DNA from: Streptomyces sp. NRRL S-340
GTDB lineage: Bacteria > Actinomycetota > Actinomycetes > Streptomycetales > Streptomycetaceae
Assembly (NCBI RefSeq): GCF_000720185.1
Contig: NZ_JOIY01000020.1
Span: 62,001-126,000, forward strand
Reading direction: 5' to 3'
Length of the DNA stretch: 64,000 nt
Shown here: positions 57,923-64,000 of the stretch, piece after piece
Layout: the number at the start of each line of letters is the position of its first letter
How positions within the stretch are numbered: the stretch's first letter is position 1
The notes under the pieces: generated by a model
Database searches by the model: none
What the model saw: only the letters and a program-made list of their open reading frames with translations
What the model was told of the DNA's origin: nothing
Translations under genes and position numbers: made by a program

Positions 57923-58200
57923 CGGCGGCACGGCGGGGGCCTCTGTCCGACACGGGGGTCTCGGCCGGGGCGCGCGCGGGCGCGCCCATCCGGGAGCAGC
58001 AGGGGCGGCGGTCGGCCGGAAGTCGTAGGCGCGGCACCCGGGAAGCCTTGGACGGCGGCCGCCGGAGCAGTCGCGGGCGGTGGCCGCCGGAGCGGTCGTG
58101 GGCGTCGTACGCCGGAGGGGTCGCGGGCGCGGGCGCCGGCCCCCCGCTTCGCGCGCCGCGCATGTACGCGCCGTGAGCGCGCCGCGGCCGAAGGCGGGTG
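57923..58200. repeat. Intergenic stretch with three imperfect CCGGAG…TCGcGGGCG repeats
   Basis: GCCGCCGGAGCAGTCGCGGGCG and two variants recur every 26-28 bp between about 58058 and 58135. No gene is seen; convergent intergenic DNA. Confidence 0.45.
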
Positions 58201-58560
58201 CTACCGGCCGCCGTTGTACGGCCCGTAGGGACCGTCGCTGCTGCTGCCGCCGCGACGACGGCCCCAGCCGCCGCCACCGCCGGAGACCTGCTTGAGCGCG
58301 GGCCGCACGTCCACGATGTAGACGATGCTCGCGATCACGCCGATGATCGGCAGGAACGACAGGATCGAGAACAGGTAGCTCACCACGAGCGCCAGGCCGA
58401 GGATGATCAGCCAGAACACCTTGTTCTGCTTGTCGGCGGCGCGGAACGCGTCCTCGCGCCGGATCGCGGCGTCGCACAGCCCGAACGCGGCCAGGACCAT
58501 GAGCAGGATCTTGAGGATCCCCAGGAACCCCGCGAAGCCCAACATCAGCATGCCGTCCAC
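58201..58560 (-). CDS. DUF2516-family small membrane protein
   Basis: 119 aa with three predicted helices: LMLGFAGFLGILKILLMVLAAFGLCDA, FWLIILGLALVVSYLFSIL and FLPIIGVIASIVYIVDVRPAL. The cytoplasmic loop carries IRREDAFRAADKQNK, typical of DUF2516. The tail is Gly/Arg-rich. The start may be the GTG at 58560 or the ATG at 58551. The function is unknown; it follows the HBHA-like gene, as in other actinomycetes as I recall. Confidence 0.85.
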   Translation of the reverse strand: MDGMLMLGFAGFLGILKILLMVLAAFGLCDAAIRREDAFRAADKQNKVFWLIILGLALVVSYLFSILSFLPIIGVIASIVYIVDVRPALKQVSGGGGGWGRRRGGSSSDGPYGPYNGGR

Positions 58561-58603
58561 CGCCCGTTCTCTCCGACGCCTACGCCGCCACCGTACCCGG
58601 AGA

Positions 58604-58636
58604 ACGGGCCGGGCACCCCAAGGGTGCCCGGCCCGT
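58604..58636 (-). terminator. Hairpin after the HBHA-like gene
   Basis: Perfect 15-bp stem ACGGGCCGGGCACCC with complement and a 3-nt loop, just beyond the stop at 58651 on the minus strand. Confidence 0.85.
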
Positions 58637-58650
58637 CCGGCGTGCGGTCC

Positions 58651-59355
58651 TCACTTCGCGGGCGGCGTGGTCCTCTTGGCCGCGGGGGCGGTGGCCGTGG
58701 TCCGGCGCGTGGCCGGGGCCTTCTTGGCGGGCGCCTTCTTCGCCGCCGGCGCGGCCTTGGCCCCGGCGGACTTCTCCTCGCTGACCACGACCGGCTCGGT
58801 CCTGGGCTGCGCCTTGCGGGGGGTGGTCTTGGGCTCGACCGCGACGGCGAGTTCCTCGACGTCCTCGGCGATGTCCTCGATGCCCTCGGCGGCCTGGCCG
58901 CGCCAGGTCCGTACCGCCTGCTCGCCGTGCTCGGCGACCTTCTCGTAGGTCTCGCGGGCCTTCACGGCGTACTCGGCGGCGACGCCGACCCCGCGCAGGG
59001 CGAGGTCCTGGGCGCTCTCACCGAGCTTCTTCAGGTCGGCGTCGAAGTTCGTGCTGAGCTTCTTCAGGTCGGAGTCGAGCGAGTTCAGGAACTCGCCGAC
59101 CCGGGACTGGACGGTCGCCTGCGTCTCCTTGACGCGGGCGCCGGCCTCCTTGGCGCGGGCGGCGGCCCGCTCCTGGACGGCCTTCGGGTCCGTGTTGCGC
59201 ACGGCGTCGATGCGGGCCGGGGCCTCGGCGGCGAGCTGCTCCACCAGGGCGGGCACCTTCCTGGCCTGACGCAGGGCCAGGTCCGCGGTGCCCGCGGCGA
59301 AGTAGAGCGGGGTGGGGTCGCTGAGGGTCTTGCGCAGGTCGTCGGCGATGGCCAT
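58651..59355 (-). CDS. Heparin-binding hemagglutinin (HBHA)-like coiled-coil protein
   Basis: 234 aa from the ATG at 59355 with GGAGG upstream. It begins MAIADDLRKTLSDPTPLYFAAGTADLALRQ, the conserved HBHA/Rv0475-type start, followed by long amphipathic helices. It ends in a Lys/Ala/Pro-rich tail (AKKAPAKKAPATRRTT) resembling HBHA and histone-like tails. In mycobacteria HBHA binds heparan sulfate and cytosolic lipid inclusions. In a soil streptomycete a lipid, membrane or DNA-associated role is more likely. The XRE regulator gene lies just upstream on the same strand, as with Rv0474-Rv0475. Confidence 0.82.
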   Translation of the reverse strand: MAIADDLRKTLSDPTPLYFAAGTADLALRQARKVPALVEQLAAEAPARIDAVRNTDPKAVQERAAARAKEAGARVKETQATVQSRVGEFLNSLDSDLKKLSTNFDADLKKLGESAQDLALRGVGVAAEYAVKARETYEKVAEHGEQAVRTWRGQAAEGIEDIAEDVEELAVAVEPKTTPRKAQPRTEPVVVSEEKSAGAKAAPAAKKAPAKKAPATRRTTATAPAAKRTTPPAK

Positions 59356-59440
59356 GGTGATGATCCTCCCGGATCGCTTTCGGCTGAGGGTTGTGGTGTG
59401 CCGCGGTGCACCGGCCGCCGGGCCCTTGCGGGCCCCGGGA

Positions 59441-60028
59441 TCAGCCGGCCGCCTCCCGCGGACCGGTGTCGCTGCCGCCGGACGCGGAACCGGGGCGCTC
59501 GGCGGGACCGGGGCGGCCGCCGTCCCGTGCGGGAGCGGCGGCGGACCGTATGGTGCCGTCGCCGGCGCCGCCGTGACCGGCACCGGGGCCGCCGGCACCG
59601 CCTGGATCTTCGGCACCGTCCGTGTCCCCGGCGCCGTCCGTGCCGCCGGTCTCGTCCCTGCTGCCCGTCCTGCCGGGCCCGAACCCGTTCTCCTTGCGGA
59701 AGGACTCGTAGATCTGGAGCAGCACCTGCTTCTGCCGCTCGTCGAGCGTGGGGTCGGCCAGGATGACGGCGCGCGTCTCGACTTCGTCGCGGTCCCGCTC
59801 GGCGTCGAGGATGCCGGCCCGCACGTACAGCGTCTCGGCGGAGATCCGCAGCGCCTTGGCGACCTGCTGCAGCACCTCCGCGCTCGGCTTGCGCAGCCCG
59901 CGCTCGATCTGGCTCAGGTACGGATTGGACACCCCGGCGGCATCGGCGAGCTGCCTGAGCGACAACTGCGCGTTGCGCCGCTGCTCGCGCAGGTACTCAC
60001 CGAGATTGCCGACGTTGAGCGATGCCAT
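59441..60028 (-). CDS. XRE-family transcriptional regulator
   Basis: 195 aa from the ATG at 60028 (GGAGAC upstream). The HTH domain is residues 8-63: LGEYLREQRRNAQLSLRQLADAAGVSNPYLSQIERGLRKPSAEVLQQVAKAL. A helical middle (DEVETRAVILADPTLDERQKQVLLQIYESFRKENG) is like Rv0474-type regulators. The last 60 residues are disordered Gly/Asp/Ala-rich. It probably controls the downstream HBHA-like gene and itself through the palindrome at 60059-60079. Confidence 0.9.
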   Translation of the reverse strand: MASLNVGNLGEYLREQRRNAQLSLRQLADAAGVSNPYLSQIERGLRKPSAEVLQQVAKALRISAETLYVRAGILDAERDRDEVETRAVILADPTLDERQKQVLLQIYESFRKENGFGPGRTGSRDETGGTDGAGDTDGAEDPGGAGGPGAGHGGAGDGTIRSAAAPARDGGRPGPAERPGSASGGSDTGPREAAG

Positions 60029-60058
60029 GTCTCCACCATGCACCACCCTCGCTAACAA

Positions 60059-60079
60059 TTGCAAGCACACTGCTTGCAA
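60059..60079. promoter_or_regulatory. Perfect palindromic operator upstream of the XRE gene
   Basis: TTGCAAGCA-CAC-TGCTTGCAA: 9-bp arms, 3-nt centre, 31-51 bp before the ATG at 60028. On the minus strand it lies just upstream of TTGTTAGCG, a possible -10 region, so it could overlap the -35. Confidence 0.7.
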
Positions 60080-60100
60080 GAGTGCGCCCCCGTGTCGCCC

Positions 60101-60362
60101 TCAGCGGACCGGGCCCGCCTCCTCGTGCCCCTGCGCCTTCAGGACCGCGTCGGTGCGGGAGCGGCGGGCCGCCTCCCGGTCGCCCAGGGACCGGGAGGCC
60201 TCCTCGGCGGGTTTCGCGCGGGCGGCACGCAGGATCTCCCCGGCGCGGGCGGCCGGGACGATCCCCACGTCCGCGAGGAGGAGCAGTCGGTCCCGACGCC
60301 GCCGCCGGCACCGTCTGACCCGTCCCGCCCGCGGCTCGCCATCCGGCCTCCTGCCCGGTCAC
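60101..60362 (-). pseudogene. Frameshifted or truncated small gene
   Basis: The C-terminal part reads well in one frame: DRLLLLADVGIVPAARAGEILRAARAKPAEEASRSLGDREAARRSRTDAVLKAQGHEEAGPVR then stop at 60101. That frame has no start codon. A GTG at 60362 opens the neighbouring frame (MTGQEAGWRAAGGTGQTV) and would join it after a one-base shift near 60300. It looks like a recently broken about 80-aa gene; an unrecognised family. Confidence 0.4.
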
Positions 60363-60369
60363 GGGCGGG

Positions 60370-61590
60370 TCAGGGGGCCTGCTCGCCCCGCCGGTGGCCG
60401 TGGGTGCGGTGCCAGCGGGTGAGGGCGGCCACGACGGCGCCCGGGGCGGGTACGGACTCCAGGGCCAGCGGGTGCGCGGCGGCCGCCAGGACGCGGTGCA
60501 GCTTCCCGCCCAGCACGGTGAGGGTGCGCCGGTCGGGCCCGGGACCCGTGCCCAGGGCCAGCGCCGTCCGGATGACGTCGGTGAAGACCGACTGCGCCTT
60601 CTTGAAGCCGACGAGCAGTTCCAGGTCGTGCTCCCAGCCGCGGGAGCTGCCGGGGCGGACGGCCTCCGCGGTCCGGCACCAGGCCTGCGTCATCCGGCGC
60701 GCCTGCCACCGCGGGTACCGCATCAGGTAGAGGTGGGTGGCGAGGTCGTAGAGCGGATCGCCGAGCATGGCCAGTTCCCAGTCGATCGTCCACAGCCGGT
60801 GTTCCGCGTCGACGATGAAGTTCTCCCGGTGCAGATCGGCGTGCAGCAGGCAGAAAGGGCGCTCGCGCAGCCCCTTCAGGTGCTTGCGCAGCCGTTTGAA
60901 CGCCTCGCCGTCGATCCGCAGGTCGGCGAAGAGTTCCCCGAAGTCCGTGAGGTTGCGGGCGTAGACGCGCTCCTCGGCGAAGTGCACCAGCCGTTCGAGG
61001 AACGCGGCGGTGTCCCCGTCGGCCGGCCGGTCGGCGGCCTCGCAGCGGCGCTCGACGGTGAGCATGCCGGGCGTCACCGCGATCAGGTGGCCGAACAGTT
61101 CGACGATCTGGCCGAACAGCCCGCCCGGCACGGCGTTCCCGGACGCGTACAGCGAGCCGAGGGTGCGGCCCTCGATGAACCGCTGCAGGCCGATGCCGCC
61201 GGCTTCGAGAAGCTCCGGGATCCGGTCGATCCGGCCCTGCAGGGCCGCCAGCAGCTGCTCCTCGGAGGCGAAGCAGCGCCGGTCGAACCAGAGCAGGTCG
61301 CTGCGCGGCTCCCGGCACTTCCACCGCCCCGGACGCAGCGCGCCCAGCTCGCCCGCCAGCGGGAAGGCGTACGTCTCGTGGTGGTATCCCTGAAGGGGCC
61401 CTTCGACCCGGCTCGGGTCACCGCTCGCCTCGACGGCGTGCAGCCGGGCGCGGGAAGCCGGTCCGGGCGAACCGGGCACGGGCGGACCTGGAGGTGAACC
61501 GGTCCCGGCTGGGCCGGGTCCGGACGGACCGGGTTCGGACTGGCCGGGTTCGGGTGCATCCAGTCCGAGTGAGACAAGTTCGAGCGGCAT
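60370..61590 (-). CDS. Aminoglycoside phosphotransferase (APH)-family kinase
   Basis: 406 aa from the ATG at 61590. The first about 55 residues are a Pro/Gly/Ser-rich leader made of degenerate repeats. The catalytic loop is FCLLHADLHRENFIV and the metal loop LWTIDWELAMLGDPLYDLATHL. An ATP-pocket Lys precedes EPRSDLLWFDRRCFASEEQLLAAL. The family phosphorylates antibiotics, choline or small alcohols; the substrate is unknown. Distances to neighbours do not suggest an operon. Confidence 0.85.
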   Translation of the reverse strand: MPLELVSLGLDAPEPGQSEPGPSGPGPAGTGSPPGPPVPGSPGPASRARLHAVEASGDPSRVEGPLQGYHHETYAFPLAGELGALRPGRWKCREPRSDLLWFDRRCFASEEQLLAALQGRIDRIPELLEAGGIGLQRFIEGRTLGSLYASGNAVPGGLFGQIVELFGHLIAVTPGMLTVERRCEAADRPADGDTAAFLERLVHFAEERVYARNLTDFGELFADLRIDGEAFKRLRKHLKGLRERPFCLLHADLHRENFIVDAEHRLWTIDWELAMLGDPLYDLATHLYLMRYPRWQARRMTQAWCRTAEAVRPGSSRGWEHDLELLVGFKKAQSVFTDVIRTALALGTGPGPDRRTLTVLGGKLHRVLAAAAHPLALESVPAPGAVVAALTRWHRTHGHRRGEQAP

Positions 61591-61774
61591 TGCCCGTTTC
61601 TTTCGCCTTGTGCCCCCCAGGAGGGTCGCACCCGGCCGCGGGGGCGGGCCCCGCGGAGGGCGCTGAAGTGGGAACACGCTACTCCCACCTCGCCACGGAA
61701 GGTGCCCCGAACTTCTCGGCCCCACGGCGCGTCGCACCGGCGCGGTACCGCGTCCGGGCGGTCCGGTCGGGGTC

Positions 61775-62494
61775 TCAGGCGGGACGCAGGGCCGCCAGCA
61801 GGTCGCCCAGGGACCGTAGGACCGTCCTCGCGCCGGCCTCCTCCAGCAGGTGCGCCTTGTGCTCGTTGCGCGCGTAGCCGAGGAAGTGCACGCCCGCCCG
61901 CCGGGCGGCCTCCAGGTCGGTGGGGGTGTCCCCGATCATCAGGGCGGTGGAGGGGGCCGCCCCCATGGCGCTGAGCGCGCGGTGCAGGCAGTGCGGGTCG
62001 GGCTTGAGGTGCCGCAGCTCGCCGGTCCGGCCGTACAGGTGCGGCTGGAAGCAGGGCAGCAGGCCGCGCCCCTGGAGGTAGGCGCGCACCACGGCCGGTG
62101 AGTTGTTGCTGGTGACGGCCGGCCGGGCGCCGACCGCGGTCCAGGTGCGGATCAGCGGGTCGGCGTACGGGGTCGGCATGGCCGTGACCGCCGCCTTCAG
62201 CTCCTCCTGGGTGAGGCGCTCCTCCAGCTCCGTCACCAGGTCGCTGCGCGGGCGCCGGCGGTCCACCGCGCGCAGCAGGGCGTGCGGGTCCAGCGGCTCC
62301 CGCTCGTCGTCGCTCAACAGCCCGTGCAGGCCCTGCTGTCCGAGCCAGTCGAGCAGGCCGTGCGCCACCCGCTCCGCGGAGTGGCCCGCGAAGAGGCGGC
62401 AGATCGGGCCGTCGAAGTCCCAGAGGACCACCTGCGTGCGGGAGACCAGTTCCCGCAGCGCCCGCATCCCCGGCTGCGTCGTGTCAGAAGTCAC
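61775..62494 (-). CDS. HAD-superfamily phosphatase (devA-operon type)
   Basis: 239 aa. The GTG at 62494 is chosen because it overlaps the preceding ORF's TAG by one base (TAGTG); the ATG at 62467 is an alternative. HAD motif I VVLWDFDGP (Asp26, Asp28), motif II AVTSNN, Lys in LKPDPHCLH and motif IV MIGDTPTDLEAA are intact. It resembles phosphoglycolate-phosphatase-like hydrolases. In S. coelicolor a phosphatase/hydrolase gene is co-transcribed downstream of devA (from memory), which fits this position. Confidence 0.85.
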   Translation of the reverse strand: MTSDTTQPGMRALRELVSRTQVVLWDFDGPICRLFAGHSAERVAHGLLDWLGQQGLHGLLSDDEREPLDPHALLRAVDRRRPRSDLVTELEERLTQEELKAAVTAMPTPYADPLIRTWTAVGARPAVTSNNSPAVVRAYLQGRGLLPCFQPHLYGRTGELRHLKPDPHCLHRALSAMGAAPSTALMIGDTPTDLEAARRAGVHFLGYARNEHKAHLLEEAGARTVLRSLGDLLAALRPA

Positions 62495-62799
62495 TAGGAG
62501 AGTGTCAGGTCCGTGGTGATGGTTTCCCAGAGGGCGTCGAACCACTTCTGGGATTCGGTGACGAACGCGGCGTCGCGCTGTCCGGCCCGTTTGAGGAAGG
62601 AGAAGAGCAGGGACTGGGAGCCGAGGACGTCGTACATGTCCAGGGTCTCGTCGCCCCAGTCCTCCTCGCGCCGGGTGAGCGTGTAGTAGCCCATGAGGGC
62701 TTCCTCGTCGCCCAGCAGGTAGAGCTTGACCGGCGGGGTGAAGGGCAGCGCGCGGAAGGTGACCCGCACGTCGATGCCGTGGGTGGCGCGCAGCGACAT
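62494..62799 (-). CDS. C-terminal half of a DevA-like GntR regulator, as a separate ORF (copy 1)
   Basis: 101 aa. The ATG at 62799 overlaps the TGA of the preceding HTH ORF (TGATG), and its own TAG overlaps the HAD GTG. It begins MSLRATHGIDVRVTFRALPF and ends QKWFDALWETITTDLTLS. It looks like the effector/oligomerisation half of the GntR protein encoded upstream rather than an independent family. The first 100 bp (62714-62813) are identical to copy 2. Whether this is a natural split or a deletion in a fused gene cannot be decided here. Confidence 0.6.
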   Translation of the reverse strand: MSLRATHGIDVRVTFRALPFTPPVKLYLLGDEEALMGYYTLTRREEDWGDETLDMYDVLGSQSLLFSFLKRAGQRDAAFVTESQKWFDALWETITTDLTLS

Positions 62800-62813
62800 C
62801 AGGTTGTGCCGCG
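62714..62813 (-). repeat. 100-bp perfect repeat, copy 1
   Basis: Identical base for base to 63830-63929 (offset 1116), covering the HTH-ORF stop and the first about 29 codons of the C-half ORF. The flanking sequences are clearly homologous but diverged. Confidence 0.95.
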
Positions 62814-63263
62814 GGACGGCACCAGGACACGGACGTCGACGGTCTCGGGGCGTATGCGGCCCTCGTGTATCAGCCGGAGCGGCTCGCCCATGGCCAGCAT
62901 CAGCGTCTCCGCGGTGTGGGAGACGACGTCTATGCGCACCCGGCGGTTCGTGAACGCCTCGGTCAGCCGGGGGGCGAGCGCGACCATGGTCGGCTGCGGT
63001 TCCTCCCGCGCGGGGGCGGCGTCGGCGATCCTGGGCGGGCTGCCCTTGCTGACGTTGCTGAGCAGCCCGTCGCCCTGCAGGGCCCGCAGCGCCTGGCGCA
63101 CGGTGCCGCGCTCCACCCCGAACTCCTCGGCGAGTTCGGCCTGGGTGGGCAGGCGGTCGCCGGGTTTCAGCTCGCCCGCGCGGATCCGCTCGCGCAGGGT
63201 GTCGGCGATCTCCTGCGGGGAGTTCCTCCGGCTGCCGTCCACGGCCAGATTCTCTTGGGTCAC
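62799..63263 (-). CDS. GntR-family DNA-binding regulator, DevA/DevE-like (copy 1, HTH half)
   Basis: 154 aa from the GTG at 63263, 6 nt after a TAGCGT box. The GntR winged helix is complete: EIADTLRERIRAGELKPGDRLPTQAELAEEFGVERGTVRQALRALQGDGLLSNVSKGSPP. The rest (ALAPRLTEAFTNRRVRIDVVSHTAETLMLAMGEPLRLIHEGRIRPETVDVRVLVPSRGTT) stops abruptly where DevA-type proteins should continue into the part encoded by the next ORF. DevA controls aerial development in S. coelicolor and represses itself. Context (HAD gene downstream, small membrane gene and paralogue upstream) supports the assignment. Confidence 0.75.
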   Translation of the reverse strand: MTQENLAVDGSRRNSPQEIADTLRERIRAGELKPGDRLPTQAELAEEFGVERGTVRQALRALQGDGLLSNVSKGSPPRIADAAPAREEPQPTMVALAPRLTEAFTNRRVRIDVVSHTAETLMLAMGEPLRLIHEGRIRPETVDVRVLVPSRGTT

Positions 63264-63275
63264 AACCAAACGCTA
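63264..63275 (-). promoter_or_regulatory. Leaderless promoter -10 box (TAGCGT) of the devA-like gene
   Basis: TAGCGT on the minus strand (63275-63270) precedes the GTG at 63263 by 6 nt. Confidence 0.5.
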
Positions 63276-63285
63276 CAACTTCGAT

Positions 63286-63365
63286 CCACTTGGCGGGAGT
63301 TGTTCTAGATCTGTTTCGAACACACACCAAGTGGGGACAACTGAGAGTAAGTTGGCTGCCAACTT
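63286..63365. promoter_or_regulatory. Inverted repeats in the devA-like divergent region
   Basis: CCACTTGG (63286-63293) pairs with CCAAGTGG (63327-63334). A perfect 17-bp palindrome AAGTTGGC-T-GCCAACTT lies at 63349-63365. Both are suitable GntR-type operators between the regulator and the small membrane gene. Confidence 0.5.
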
Positions 63366-63396
63366 CAGCGAGTTGGCGATAGAAGGGGGAATCGCC

Positions 63397-63585
63397 GTGC
63401 CTGTCCTCGCCCTCCTGTCCGCCCTCTTCGTCGTCGGTTTCGAGCAGATCGTCCAGTGGAAGTACGGTGCGACGGGCCTCGTGGGCCTGCTGCTGCTCAC
63501 CGTCGGCATCAAGGCCAAGAGCCCCGCCCTCAGCTCCGCCGGCGCGGTCGTCCTGGCGATGCTGGTCGCGGGACCGGCCCTGTGA
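63397..63585 (+). CDS. Small two-helix membrane protein
   Basis: 62 aa from the GTG at 63397 with GAAGGGGGA about 8 nt upstream. Helix 1 is VLALLSALFVVGFEQIV, helix 2 and 3 regions are GLVGLLLLTVGIKA and SSAGAVVLAMLVAGPAL, joined by QWKYGATG. It sits between the two devA-like copies, divergent from copy 1, and is convergent with copy 2. No family name; I recall a similar small gene between devA and its paralogue in S. coelicolor. Confidence 0.7.
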   Translation: MPVLALLSALFVVGFEQIVQWKYGATGLVGLLLLTVGIKAKSPALSSAGAVVLAMLVAGPAL

Positions 63586-63606
63586 GCCGCCCCGTAGGAG
63601 CGCACC

Positions 63607-63915
63607 TCAGCTCGTGAGCACCAGCTCCGAGCTGATCGTCTCCCACAGCGCGTCGAACCAGACGTGCGACTGCTCGACGAACGCCGTGTCACGCGGTCCG
63701 GCGCCCTCCGCGAAGGAGAAGAGCATCGAACGGGTGCCCTGCGCGTCGTAGAGCTGGAACGGCTCGTGGTCGATCTCCTCCTCACGGCGCCGCACCGTGT
63801 AGTACGCGAACAGCGCCTCCGCACCGTTGAGCAGGTAGAGCTTGACCGGCGGGGTGAAGGGCAGCGCGCGGAAGGTGACCCGCACGTCGATGCCGTGGGT
63901 GGCGCGCAGCGACAT
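63607..63915 (-). CDS. C-terminal half of a DevA/DevE-like GntR regulator, as a separate ORF (copy 2)
   Basis: 102 aa. It starts at the ATG at 63915 in a TGATG overlap exactly as in copy 1. The first 29 residues (to VKLYLL) are identical to copy 1; the rest is about two-thirds identical, ending SHVWFDALWETISSELVLTS. It has the same interpretation as copy 1. Confidence 0.6.
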   Translation of the reverse strand: MSLRATHGIDVRVTFRALPFTPPVKLYLLNGAEALFAYYTVRRREEEIDHEPFQLYDAQGTRSMLFSFAEGAGPRDTAFVEQSHVWFDALWETISSELVLTS

Positions 63916-63929
63916 CAGGTTGTGCCGCG
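63830..63929 (-). repeat. 100-bp perfect repeat, copy 2
   Basis: Identical to 62714-62813; the identity ends sharply at 63930, directly upstream of the ORF junction on the coding strand. Confidence 0.95.
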
Positions 63930-64000
63930 CAGCAGCACCCGCACGTCGACCTTGGCCGGTTTCAGCCGCCCCGCGTGGATCTGCCGCAGCGGCTCGCCCA
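63915..64000 (-). CDS. GntR-family regulator, DevA/DevE-like (copy 2, HTH half), partial
   Basis: Only the last 28 codons are in the window: GEPLRQIHAGRLKPAKVDVRVLLRGTT then TGA at 63917-63915. This matches the end of copy 1 (GEPLRLIHEGRIRPETVDVRVLVPSRGTT). The 5' part lies beyond the window edge. Confidence 0.6.
   Translation of the reverse strand, partial: GEPLRQIHAGRLKPAKVDVRVLLRGTT

Overview
The window is chromosomal DNA from a Streptomyces. It is very GC-rich, with strong third-position GC bias and GTG starts. Many genes are leaderless, with a TANNNT box 6-7 nt before the start codon. The gene content is typically streptomycete: cdgB, msiK, carD, phoRP/phoU, mshA, devA-like genes and a whiE-type spore-pigment cluster. 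From memory, the order resembles S. coelicolor roughly from SCO4281 down to SCO4188. No phage, IS element or CRISPR array was seen.

Layout. 1-9.6 kb: a carbohydrate-binding membrane protein, the diguanylate cyclase CdgB, a flavin reductase, two GNAT acetyltransferases (the first preceded by about 11 tandem copies of a 41-bp unit), the ribosome-rescue hydrolase ArfB, TerD, an M1-type lipoprotein peptidase and a pentapeptide-repeat protein. 9.9-15.9 kb: a DHA2 exporter, an FAD amine oxidoreductase, a rhomboid-like protein, an APH(6)-like kinase and a secreted beta-helix protein. 16.0-24.4 kb: a complete type II PKS spore-pigment locus (methyltransferase; then, leftward, SchA/CurD protein, cupin, KS, CLF, ACP, aromatase and cyclase; and a divergent FAD hydroxylase), ending at a tRNA-Thr. 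24.8-40.4 kb: a housekeeping block with the sugar-ABC ATPase MsiK, a sugar nucleotidyltransferase, a DoxX protein, RlmB, CysS, IspD/IspF, CarD, a PCuAC-like lipoprotein, PhoP/PhoR, PhoU and a tiny Cys-rich peptide.

40.8-47.8 kb is more accessory: a lamin-tail protein, a Val-repeat membrane ORF, a UvrA-like ABC protein behind two palindromes, a secreted trypsin-like protease, a translationally coupled two-gene unit whose products share a 23-residue motif, a decayed gene and a small acidic membrane protein. 48-60 kb: phosphoglycerate mutase, an MFS exporter, a divergent DUF2000/AraC pair, YbjN and MshA (mycothiol), a methyltransferase, an NlpC/P60 hydrolase, a receiver-PP2C phosphatase, a DUF2516 protein, an HBHA-like protein and an XRE regulator with a perfect operator. 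60.4-64 kb: a phosphotransferase, then a devA/devE-like tandem region. Each of its two GntR regulators is split into two ORFs at the same TGATG junction, and a 100-bp block of perfect identity is shared between the copies.

The most interesting points are the shared-motif protein pair at 45.5-46.8 kb and the doubly split devA-like genes with signs of gene conversion. The Cys-rich peptide beside phoU, the spore-pigment locus abutting tRNA-Thr and the tandem array feeding a leaderless promoter also deserve a look. Family assignments rest on motif recognition alone; no database search was run.
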